Below, piece by piece: positions 36,386-43,991 of a DNA stretch of 64,000 bases. Numbering within the stretch: position 1 is the first letter of the stretch; each line of letters starts with the position of its first letter. The stretch lies in assembly GCA_903884535.1 (NCBI GenBank), contig CAISEZ010000045.1, positions 24,916-88,915 on the forward strand, in the 5' to 3' direction. Origin of the DNA: an uncultured Verrucomicrobia subdivision 3 bacterium (lineage in GTDB: Bacteria; Verrucomicrobiota; Verrucomicrobiia; Limisphaerales; UBA11358). A model generated the notes under the pieces. It was not told the DNA's origin and did not search any database. It saw only the letters and a list, made by a program, of their open reading frames with translations. Both the position numbers and the translations under genes were made by a program.

Positions 36386-38560
36386 ATGCGATTTGCCCGC
36401 CTGGCCGGAGCTGTTTTGTGCTGTTTCCTTACGCCGCTGCTCCACGCGGCCCCGGCGGTCACAGTTTCCCAAAATGACGATTCCTTCACGCTGGCCAACG
36501 GCATCGTCACGGCGCAGGTCGCGAAGCAGTCCGGCAATCTGACATCGCTTAAATTTCACGGCCTCGAAATGCTTGATGCCGGCAACCGCCAGCCGGCTTA
36601 CTGGTCGCACAACGCCGCGCGCGGCCAGCAGGAGGCCGCCATCACGATTGATCCGCAGACGAACGGCGGCGAGCGCGGCGAAGTTTCGATCAAAGGCATT
36701 TCCGGCGGCAACCAGATGGGCAGCGGCCCCGGCGGCAGCGTGATTGCCGACATCGAAATCCGTTTCGCACTCGGGCGCGGCGATTCCGGCGTTTACACCT
36801 ATTCCATTTTTTCGCATCCGACGAATTATCCCGCCACCTCCATCGGCGAGGCGCGGTTTTGCATGAAGCTGAACGACGATTTATTCGACTGGATGACCGT
36901 GGATTCCAACCGGAACATGAAAATGATTTCCACCTACGACTGGAACCACGGCACGCAGATGAACGGCAAGGAAATGCGCCGCATGAACAGCGGCTCCTAC
37001 CAAGGCCAGGTCGAACACAAATACGATTATTCGGCGAACCAGTTTGACGTGCGCGCCTGGGGTTGGTCGAGCAGCGACAAGCATGTCGGCATCTGGCTGG
37101 TCAATCCGAGCGTGGAATATTTGAGCGGCGGGCCGACGAAATTCGAACTTTCCTCGCACCGCGACGCCACCTTCAACACCAATGCGCTCAATGCACCCGC
37201 GCCACCGACACTGTTGAATTACTGGCGCGGCAGCCATTACGGCGGCAGCATTTGCAACATCGCCGCCACCGACGCGTGGACCAAGGTCATCGGACCATTT
37301 CTGATTTATTGCAATGCCACTGGCGATCACGACTCCATGTGGCACGACGCGCTGGCGCAGGCGGACAAGCAATCGAAAGCCTGGCCATTTGACTGGGTCA
37401 ACGGCGTGGATTATCCGCACAAAAACGAACGCGCCACCGTCACCGGTAAAATTGTGCTGAATGATCCGCAGGCACCGAACATGAGCATGAGCAATCTGCT
37501 GGTCGGCCTCACTGCGCCGGATTATGCGCCGGCGGTGATTCCGCGTGGCCGCGGCGCGTTCGGCGGCGGCTTCGGCCCGGCGGGCGGCGGCGAGGATGAA
37601 ACGAATTACTTGCGCAACTTCGGAAATTTCGGCGGCGGCACCAATGGCGATTTCAATGCCACAAATGTCCGGCCGCGCTTCAGCGGCAATTTTACAAACC
37701 AATTTGGCACCAATCGTTTTGCGCGTTTCGGCACGAATGGTTTTCGCGGACGCTTCGGTCGCGGCGGCGGCTTCAACGCCGGCCCGCGCATCGTGGACTG
37801 GCAGAACGACGCGAAGAATTACGAGTTCTGGGTGCGCGCCGATGCCGGCGGAAATTTTTCCATTCCCAATGTTCGGCCCGGCAATTATTCATTGCACGCC
37901 ATTGCCGACGGCGTGCTGGGTGACTTGACCGTGACCAACATTTCGGTCGCGTCCGGCAAAACCTTGGCGCTGGGAAAAATTGACTGGCCGCCGGTGCGTT
38001 TTGGTCGGCAGCTTTGGGACATTGGCATTCCCAATCGCAACGGCTCGGAGTTTTCTAAGGGCGACGATTATTTTCACTGGGGTTGGTATCTCGAATATCC
38101 GAAGCTGTTTCCGTATGACGTGAAATACGTCATCGGTAAAAGCGATTTTCACAAGGACTGGTTCTTCGAGCAGGTGCCTTACAATGATGACACCAACAAC
38201 CTCACCGGCCGCGGTAATGGCAGCGCGACGACGTGGACAGTTGCGTTTAATCTGCCGCAAGCGCCAAAGGGCAAGGCGACTTTGCGATTGGCGATCTGCG
38301 GCGTCGGCACCCGCACGCTCACGGCGGAAATGAATGATGAGTCCCTCGGCAGCGTGAGCAATCTTGTTTACAACGCCACCATCAACCGCGACGGCATCGG
38401 CGGCTATTGGGTCGAACACAATCTCGCCTTCGACGCCGCGCTGATGAAATCCGGCAAGAATGTGTTGAGCCTGACCGTTCCCGCCGGCGGTTTGATGAAC
38501 GGAATTATTTACGATTATCTGCGATTGGAGTTGGATGAAAATGCAGTCGCACCTAAATAA
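36386..38560 (+). CDS. Rhamnogalacturonan lyase (polysaccharide lyase family 4)
   Basis: 724 residues from the ATG at 36386, which begins a signal peptide (MRFARLAGAVLCCFLTPLLH). PL4 enzymes cleave the rhamnose-galacturonate backbone of pectin by beta-elimination. Family features include QVEHKYDYSANQFDVRAWGW, HVGIWLVNPSVEYLSGGPTK and SSHRDATFN (about 205-270), then an FnIII/carboxypeptidase-regulatory-like domain (ITG-type strands at about 350 and 495-530) and a C-terminal CBM-like jelly roll (about 560-720). An unusual Gly/Asn/Phe/Arg-rich insertion of about 85 residues (about 385-468) splits the FnIII-like domain. The lutABC genes follow on the same strand, which fits L-lactate as a product of rhamnose catabolism. 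Confidence 0.88.
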   Translation: MRFARLAGAVLCCFLTPLLHAAPAVTVSQNDDSFTLANGIVTAQVAKQSGNLTSLKFHGLEMLDAGNRQPAYWSHNAARGQQEAAITIDPQTNGGERGEVSIKGISGGNQMGSGPGGSVIADIEIRFALGRGDSGVYTYSIFSHPTNYPATSIGEARFCMKLNDDLFDWMTVDSNRNMKMISTYDWNHGTQMNGKEMRRMNSGSYQGQVEHKYDYSANQFDVRAWGWSSSDKHVGIWLVNPSVEYLSGGPTKFELSSHRDATFNTNALNAPAPPTLLNYWRGSHYGGSICNIAATDAWTKVIGPFLIYCNATGDHDSMWHDALAQADKQSKAWPFDWVNGVDYPHKNERATVTGKIVLNDPQAPNMSMSNLLVGLTAPDYAPAVIPRGRGAFGGGFGPAGGGEDETNYLRNFGNFGGGTNGDFNATNVRPRFSGNFTNQFGTNRFARFGTNGFRGRFGRGGGFNAGPRIVDWQNDAKNYEFWVRADAGGNFSIPNVRPGNYSLHAIADGVLGDLTVTNISVASGKTLALGKIDWPPVRFGRQLWDIGIPNRNGSEFSKGDDYFHWGWYLEYPKLFPYDVKYVIGKSDFHKDWFFEQVPYNDDTNNLTGRGNGSATTWTVAFNLPQAPKGKATLRLAICGVGTRTLTAEMNDESLGSVSNLVYNATINRDGIGGYWVEHNLAFDAALMKSGKNVLSLTVPAGGLMNGIIYDYLRLELDENAVAPK

Positions 38561-38644
38561 CGACCGCAATTCACCGCAAAAATTTTAATGACACTTCGGG
38601 TCATGACGTAAACAATAAGCGCGTTCGCTTTTGAGTCGCAACGC

Positions 38645-39361
38645 ATGACGATCACGCTTTTCATTCCCTGTTTTGTGGACGCGCTGTTTCCGCGCGCCGG
38701 CATCAGCATGGTGCAGCTTCTCGAAGGACTTGGCCATAAGGTCGTTTGTCCGGAGGAAATTTCCTGCTGCGGCCAGCCGCCGTTCAACTCCGGCTACTGG
38801 GGCGAGGCTCGGCCCGTCGCCGCAAAAGTGCTGGAGCAATTGAAAGATGCCGAAGCTGTCGTCATCGGCTCCGGTTCATGTGGCGCGATGGTGAAGAAAT
38901 TTTATCCGGAACTGTTCGCCGGTAAACCGCAGGAAGAACTCGCCAAAAAAATCGCCGCGCGCACCTGGGAGTTTTCCGACTTCATCGTCAGCAAACTCGG
39001 CGTGACAGATTTCGGCGCGAAGTTCCCGCACAAGGTTACGTTTCATGACGGCTGCCACGGCTTGCGTGAGCTCGACATCAAAAAATCACCGCGCGCCTTG
39101 CTGGCCAAGGTTCAAGGTTTGCAACTCGTCGAAATGGCCGAGGCGGAGACTTGCTGCGGTTTTGGCGGCACCTTCGCCGCGAAATTTCCCATGATCTCGA
39201 CGGCCATGGGCGATGTGAAGTGCGCCAGCGCCGCCGAGACTGGCGCGGAATACATCGTCTCAAACGACTCAAGTTGTTTGATGCACTTGCAGGGTTTGTT
39301 GACGCGTCAAGGCAAGCCGCTGAAGACGATTCACCTCGCGGAAGTGCTCAACCAAAGATGA
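38645..39361 (+). CDS. lutA: L-lactate utilisation protein LutA (Fe-S oxidoreductase, CCG domains)
   Basis: A 238-residue protein with two CCG domains of the heterodisulfide reductase/LutA/YkgE type: Cys9, the pair Cys41-Cys42 in SCCGQPPFNSG, Cys136 in HDGCHGLRE and the pair Cys169-Cys170 in TCCGFGG. With LutB and LutC it oxidises L-lactate to pyruvate and passes electrons to the respiratory chain. Length is normal. The order lutA-lutB-lutC is the usual one. The gap to lutB (127 bp) contains a dispersed inverted repeat. Confidence 0.92.
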   Translation: MTITLFIPCFVDALFPRAGISMVQLLEGLGHKVVCPEEISCCGQPPFNSGYWGEARPVAAKVLEQLKDAEAVVIGSGSCGAMVKKFYPELFAGKPQEELAKKIAARTWEFSDFIVSKLGVTDFGAKFPHKVTFHDGCHGLRELDIKKSPRALLAKVQGLQLVEMAEAETCCGFGGTFAAKFPMISTAMGDVKCASAAETGAEYIVSNDSSCLMHLQGLLTRQGKPLKTIHLAEVLNQR

Positions 39362-39374
39362 AGTTTATTTTCAA

Positions 39375-39473
39375 GCCACAGATGCACACAGATTTTCACA
39401 GATGGAGAAAGGCCGGGACAGCGACATTTGAAGCTGATTTTTTTATCTGTGTTAATCTGTGTCCATCTGTGGC
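39375..39473. repeat. Imperfect inverted repeat in the lutA-lutB gap
   Basis: GCCACAGATGCACACAGATT at the left and its near reverse complement at the right, arms about 28 bp with about 4 mismatches, around a roughly 45-bp loop. This CCACAGAT...ACACAGAT motif resembles small dispersed intergenic repeats. It could fold in the lut transcript. Confidence 0.6.
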
Positions 39474-39488
39474 CAAAGTTTTTTCCGC

Positions 39489-40886
39489 ATGAGCACGTTC
39501 GCCTCCCAATTTCTCAAGCAGGCGCGTGTGATGACGGCGGATTTGCGCCATCGTAAAATCATCCGCACGGCGTTGACCAATTACGAGATCGTCCGCGACA
39601 AACGTAAGGGCGCATTTCAAAGCTGGGAATCGGCGCGGCAGGCCGCGGCGGAAACCAAGTGGGAAGCTGTTAATCATCTCGATAAATATCTCGTCGAGCT
39701 GGTTTCGAAATTGGAAGCGCGCGGCACGAAGGTGCATTGGGCAAGCACCGGGGCGCAGGCGAGCGAAATCATTTTGCAAATCGTTCGCGACAAGCAGGCA
39801 CGCTCGGTCATCAAGTCCAAGTCCATGACGAGCGAGGAGGTGCATCTGAACGCCGCGCTCGAAAAAGCCGGGCTGGAAGTCGTCGAGAGCGACCTCGGCG
39901 AATTCATCATGCAACTGCGCGATGAGCCGCCGTATCACATCGTCTTTCCCTCGATGCACCTGACGCGCGGCGAGATCAAAGATTTGTTTCAGCGCGAGCT
40001 CGGCGACGCGCCATCCGACAGTCCGGAGGAGCTAACGATGGTCGCGCGGCGCGCGCTGCGGAAAAAATATCTGACGGCGGACATCGGCTTCACCGGCGCG
40101 AATTTTGCCATCGCTGAGACCGGCATGATTTCCATCACGGAAAACGAAGGCAACGCGCGGCTGACTTCGGCGCTACCCAAGACGATGGTTTCGCTGCTGG
40201 GCATCGAAAAAGTGTTGCCGCGACTGGAAGACCTCGCGCTGTTTCTGCCGATGCTCGCGACGGCGGGAACCGGTCAAGCGTTGACCTGTTACAACACGAT
40301 GTATGGCGGTCCGCGTCAGCCGGGCGAAAGCGATGGGCCGGAAGAATTTCACGTCATCCTGCTCGACAATCATCGCACTGAGCTTCTTGCGGATGCCGAA
40401 CAACGTGACGCGTTGCATTGCATTCGCTGCGGCGCGTGCCTGAACGCGTGTCCCATTTTTCGCAACGTCGGCGGTCACACTTACGCCACGACTTACAGCG
40501 GCCCGATTGGTTCCGTCATCACGCCGCATCTGCGCGGCTTGCAGGATTGGAAACATCTTTCGAACGCCTCGTCGCTCTGCGGCGGTTGCACCGAGGCGTG
40601 TCCGGTGAAAATTGATCTGCATCATCATTTGCTGCAAAACCGCCGCAACGCAGCGACGGAGGAGCCGGCTTTCTTCGAGCGGTCGCTGTATCAAATTTTT
40701 GGTTTTGTCGCGAATCGCCCAGCGTTATGGGCGGTTGCCAAAAAGCTCGGACGCTTTGGCCAGCCGTTACAAAATCTGGTGAAAGGCACCGCGCTTGATC
40801 CGGCGAAAGCCTGGACGCAAACGCGGGATCTGCCGCCGATGCCAAAGGAATCGTTCAAAGACTGGTGGCAGAAAAGAAAAGGATGA
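39489..40886 (+). CDS. lutB: L-lactate utilisation iron-sulfur protein LutB
   Basis: 465 residues from the ATG at 39489, ten codons after an alternative upstream start. The N-terminal LUD domain (about 60-290) includes ADIGFTGANFAIAETGMISI and ENEGNARL. Two 4Fe-4S ferredoxin-type clusters follow: CIRCGACLNACPIF (about 311) and CGGCTEACPV (about 364). The family-typical C-terminal helix ends the protein. It is the central electron carrier of the LutABC complex. It ends 7 bp before lutC, so the two are co-transcribed. Confidence 0.94.
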   Translation: MSTFASQFLKQARVMTADLRHRKIIRTALTNYEIVRDKRKGAFQSWESARQAAAETKWEAVNHLDKYLVELVSKLEARGTKVHWASTGAQASEIILQIVRDKQARSVIKSKSMTSEEVHLNAALEKAGLEVVESDLGEFIMQLRDEPPYHIVFPSMHLTRGEIKDLFQRELGDAPSDSPEELTMVARRALRKKYLTADIGFTGANFAIAETGMISITENEGNARLTSALPKTMVSLLGIEKVLPRLEDLALFLPMLATAGTGQALTCYNTMYGGPRQPGESDGPEEFHVILLDNHRTELLADAEQRDALHCIRCGACLNACPIFRNVGGHTYATTYSGPIGSVITPHLRGLQDWKHLSNASSLCGGCTEACPVKIDLHHHLLQNRRNAATEEPAFFERSLYQIFGFVANRPALWAVAKKLGRFGQPLQNLVKGTALDPAKAWTQTRDLPPMPKESFKDWWQKRKG

Positions 40887-40910
40887 AGGCAGAATGAAGA
40901 ATGAAGAAAC
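40885..40910 (+). repeat. GAATGAAGAATGAAGAAAC-type repeat overlapping the lutC start
   Basis: A 19-nt stretch here is identical to one arm of the hairpin upstream of recR (55827-55846). At this copy the repeat supplies the lutC ATG and its first codons (MKNEE). Confidence 0.55.
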
Positions 40911-41601
40911 AGTTTTGAGCGAGCGTGAAAAAATTCTCGCCCGCGTGCGCGAGGCGTTGAAAATTCCGGCGCACGTTCCGGGCGCGCACGGCACGGCGCC
41001 GCTGCCGGCGTCCGCGCATTCGCCGGCCGCCGATGCGCGCAGCTGGTTGCCAAAAGTCGGCGACAGTTTTGCGGAACAACTTGCCTTGTTTCAATCCACG
41101 GCCGCCGAGTTGAAAGCGGAAGTTCAAATGGTTGCGAGCCGGGACGCGGTGAAAGCCGCGCTCGCCAAAATGGCGTCGGACGGAAATTGGAAGCGCATCG
41201 CGACGCACAAGGGCGAGTTGACGGATTTTGCCACCGCTGACCTGGGCTTGCCAATTTGTCGCACCGAAGGAGGTTACGACGTGCAAGAAATGGAAGCGTG
41301 TGATGCTGGCATCACCGAGTGCGACGCGCTGGTCGCACAGACCGGCAGCGTGCTGGTGACGAGTCTGAGCGCGGGCGGACGCGGTTTATCCGTGCTGCCG
41401 CCGCATCACGTGGTTATTGCGCGACGTGAGCAACTGGTCGCGGATTTGCCAGCGGCGTTTGCATTGGTGCAAAAGAAATATGCGCCCCATTTTCCGAGCA
41501 TGATTTCCTTCATCACCGGCCCGAGCCGCACCGGTGACATTGAACGCATTTTGGTGCTCGGCGCACACGGTCCGAAGAAACTAACGATTCTTTGTTTTTA
41601 A
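40894..41601 (+). CDS. lutC: L-lactate utilisation protein LutC (LUD domain)
   Basis: 235 residues from the ATG at 40894, with AAGG about 10 nt upstream and 7 bp after the lutB stop. It has the single LUD domain of LutC/YkgG proteins: the middle region with DLGLPICRTEGGYDVQEMEA, then ITECDALVAQTGSVLVTS and GRGLSVLPPHHVVIARREQL, ending FITGPSRTGDIERILVLGAH, a near-invariant closing motif. It completes the lactate oxidation complex. The first codons come from a dispersed repeat, so the extreme N-terminus is probably not conserved. Confidence 0.92.
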   Translation: MKNEETVLSEREKILARVREALKIPAHVPGAHGTAPLPASAHSPAADARSWLPKVGDSFAEQLALFQSTAAELKAEVQMVASRDAVKAALAKMASDGNWKRIATHKGELTDFATADLGLPICRTEGGYDVQEMEACDAGITECDALVAQTGSVLVTSLSAGGRGLSVLPPHHVVIARREQLVADLPAAFALVQKKYAPHFPSMISFITGPSRTGDIERILVLGAHGPKKLTILCF

Positions 41602-41619
41602 GAATGGAACTAGCAGTCG

Positions 41620-42386
41620 CCGAAATAATGCCGGAACAACAGCCCCGTTCAGCGCGACTGCCGCAGGTGCAACTCCGGTGATTTTTTTTGGCGAAAAAAC
41701 AGTTTGCTTCTAAATGACGGCGGCAATGTTTCAGGCTCTCAATCCATGACCTTGACATTGATTGGCGTTGTTGGCGCGGATACCGGCGGATATTCCTGCA
41801 TCGTGACCAATGCTTACGGAAGCGTGACAAGTTCAGTTGCCAATTTAACGGTTGTTGATCCTTTGATTTTAATCCGACCAACGAACCAGACAGTTAATCT
41901 CGGAAATGACGCGGCGTTTTCAATAACTTGCATTGGAACATTGCCGCTGTCCCTCAATTTTGGACGACAACATTTGATTGCCCGTCTGACGGCGTAAATT
42001 ATTTTGGATTGGGGAACGGGCAAAATATCGGAAATATGTGGAAGTTGCCGAATATCGCTTTGCTAACCACGGCGAGTATTCGCATAAGAGGGTTCGAGAC
42101 TGGTGGTCAAACAACGGGTCATGGTGGTATTTTGAAACGAATACTCCAGCGATTTCTCAAAGCCCGCCAGCAATTTTTAGCAATAGCGCGATTTATCAAT
42201 CTGCTTCAAATCTGTTCGGTTTCACATATTCTGGCAGTGTCGGACAAATGCTTGTGATTAGGCTCGACCCATTTGATCAATTGGACACCGTTGGCAACCA
42301 ATCCGGCTGATGGCCGCCAATTTTATTTCAGTGACCCGATTTCAACAAACCTTTCGGCCCGTTTTTACCGGGCACGTTTGTATTGA
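41620..42386 (+). pseudogene. Decayed Ig-like secreted protein gene with FYR C-terminal module
   Basis: Fragments of one former gene lie in different frames. Around 41690-41850 a frame reads SLLLNDGGNVSGSQSM, then GGYSCIVTNAYGSVTSSVANLTV, a typical Ig-like domain. After about 41940 the frame is lost. From about 42275 another frame reads INWTPLATNPADGRQFYFSD and ends LSARFYRARLY with TGA at 42384-42386, the same C-terminal module as in the other secreted genes here. No start or signal peptide remains next to lutC. The gene has clearly decayed through several frameshifts or deletions. Confidence 0.7.
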
Positions 42387-42452
42387 CGAATCGGCACCTC
42401 TGCGTTGAAAAACAATTCGCGTTAATTCGTGAAATTCGTGTCAAACCTGAAT

Positions 42453-43121
42453 TCACTTCGTCGTCTGCGGCGTTTGCTGAATGATTTTTTTCTTCTCCAG
42501 CTTTTCCAGTTTCGGCGCGATGACCACCTGGCAATAGCTCTGGCTGGAATTATTGTCGTAATATTCCTGGTGATAATCCTCGGCGATATAAAATTTCTTG
42601 AGCGGCACAATTTCCGTCACGATGGGATGGTGGAAATCCTTTTGCGCTTCCAGCTTGGATTTTTCCGCGAGCAGCTTCTGCTTCTCGTCGCGATACAAAA
42701 TGATCGAGCGATACGACGTGCCTTCGTCCGCGCCCTGACGATTCAGCGTGGTCGGGTCGTGCGCCTGCCAAAATATTTCGAGCAGTTTGGCGTAAGAGAT
42801 TTTCGCCGGATCAAACTCAATCTCCGTCACCTCGGCGTGGCCGGTCGTCTCGGTGCAGACTTCGCGGTAAGTCGGATTTTCCGTGGTGCCGCCGGCGAAG
42901 CCGATCTTCACCGAAACCACGCCGGGCAGCCGTTCAAACACGGCTTCCATGCACCAGAAACAGCCGCCGCCCAGATCGGCAAATTCGGTTTTATTTGTCG
43001 CCGGCATTTTCGGTTCGGGATTATTCATGGCTGAATTGGTGGGTTGAGTCGGTTGATCCGCGCGTGAGCAAGAGACGGTGAGTGCGCTGATGGCCAGCAG
43101 GGCAAAAAAAATTTGTTTCAT
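42453..43121 (-). CDS. msrA: Peptide-methionine (S)-S-oxide reductase MsrA, lipoprotein form
   Basis: A 222-residue MsrA that repairs oxidised methionine in proteins. The catalytic motif GCFWCME places the reactive Cys at 54 and a second Cys at 57. GFAGGTTENPTYREVCTETTGHAE and EIFWQAHDPTT are standard. The N-terminus is a lipoprotein signal peptide with lipobox LTVSC (Cys18), followed by a Pro/Thr-rich linker, so the enzyme probably sits in the cell envelope rather than the cytoplasm. It may share a transcript with yacG and the tail-specific protease gene upstream. Confidence 0.95.
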   Translation of the reverse strand: MKQIFFALLAISALTVSCSRADQPTQPTNSAMNNPEPKMPATNKTEFADLGGGCFWCMEAVFERLPGVVSVKIGFAGGTTENPTYREVCTETTGHAEVTEIEFDPAKISYAKLLEIFWQAHDPTTLNRQGADEGTSYRSIILYRDEKQKLLAEKSKLEAQKDFHHPIVTEIVPLKKFYIAEDYHQEYYDNNSSQSYCQVVIAPKLEKLEKKKIIQQTPQTTK

Positions 43122-43175
43122 AGCAATGTCTCCGGTTTGGTCGCGCGGACGATTGAAACCTTATATCAACTTTCA

Positions 43176-43388
43176 TCATTCTACTTCCGGCTTGTCGAGG
43201 TAATCGCCGGGCGGCAGGTCGGCGAATTTTTCAAAATGCTCCGGCTTGAGCGGTTCGGAAATGGCGTGCTCGGCGTTGAACCACTTGCCGAGATCCACCA
43301 GCTTGCAACGCTCCGAGCAAAACGGCCCGAACTTGCCCGCGAACCAGTCGCCCGGCTTTTTACAAGTTGGACATTTGACCGGCCGCAT
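43176..43388 (-). CDS. yacG: DNA gyrase inhibitor / zinc-binding protein YacG
   Basis: A 70-residue protein with the YacG zinc site: Cys6, Cys9, Cys24 and Cys28 (KCPTCKK and [14 protein letters not shown]). LVDLGKWFN is a highly conserved family stretch. In E. coli YacG binds GyrB and inhibits gyrase. It starts 4 bp after the stop of the secreted helical protein gene, in one run with the protease gene. Confidence 0.92.
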   Translation of the reverse strand: MRPVKCPTCKKPGDWFAGKFGPFCSERCKLVDLGKWFNAEHAISEPLKPEHFEKFADLPPGDYLDKPEVE

Positions 43389-43391
43389 GAC

Positions 43392-43988
43392 TCACTGGGT
43401 TTCAGCGGCCATCGCCTTGAAGTCGGCGGTGACACTGGCGATATTCTCCGGTGCCACGCTGGCGTCGGTCAAAATTTTTCCCGCGTCATCCGCCATCATC
43501 TTTTGCTGCGCCGCCGTCAAATGCGCGCCGTTGAAAACCGCGTGGACATCGCGCGCCAATTTTTGCCGCTGCGCCGGCGTTAGTTTTTTCCCGCTGACGG
43601 CGGTTATCAAATCCTCGGCAAATTTTTTGACGTTCGTCACCGCCGGTTTGGTGCCTTGCGCCGCCGCGGATAAGTGATTCAGCAAAGAAACATTCTGTGT
43701 CGCATCTGGAACCGCATGGGTGGATTCACTGAACGCCGCCAGATCGGCGCGTAAATCGGCGATGTTTTGCATCGTCGCCGCCAGCGCAGGATTCACTGGT
43801 GCGGCGCTGGGCGCTGGGGCGGCGGCGGCAGCCGCAGCGGGCGGCGCGGTTTGCTGGGCGATGCGCTGCTGTTCCGCGGCATTCTGGTCGCTCGTGCGCC
43901 GGGCCTGCTGCTTGGCCATCACATACGGATCGGCCAACGCGGTTCCCACGGCAAACAGCGTGCAGAAAAGTGTGGTGCTAATTTTCAT
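43392..43988 (-). CDS. Secreted helical protein of unknown function
   Basis: A 198-residue protein with a signal peptide (about 1-19, ending ALA). A Gln/Arg-rich segment, then an Ala/Pro run (PPAAAAAAAPAPSAAP, about 49-64) lead to a helical domain (about 75-198) with KKLTPAQRQKLARDVHAVF and LTAAQQKMMADDAGKIL, two related helical segments. No family is recognised. It lies 3 bp after the tail-specific protease gene and 3 bp before yacG, so it may be a partner or substrate of the periplasmic protease. Confidence 0.75.
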   Translation of the reverse strand: MKISTTLFCTLFAVGTALADPYVMAKQQARRTSDQNAAEQQRIAQQTAPPAAAAAAAPAPSAAPVNPALAATMQNIADLRADLAAFSESTHAVPDATQNVSLLNHLSAAAQGTKPAVTNVKKFAEDLITAVSGKKLTPAQRQKLARDVHAVFNGAHLTAAQQKMMADDAGKILTDASVAPENIASVTADFKAMAAETQ

Positions 43989-43991
43989 GGC

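Noticed and set aside
36260-36817. A minus-strand frame at the start of the PL4 region
   Set aside because: It overlaps the signal peptide and N-terminus of the PL4 lyase in antisense and has no domain features.
42405-42440. Further dispersed repeat (TTAATTCGTGAAATTCGTG)
   Set aside because: It looks like a small intergenic repeat, but only one copy is visible here, so it cannot be supported from this window.
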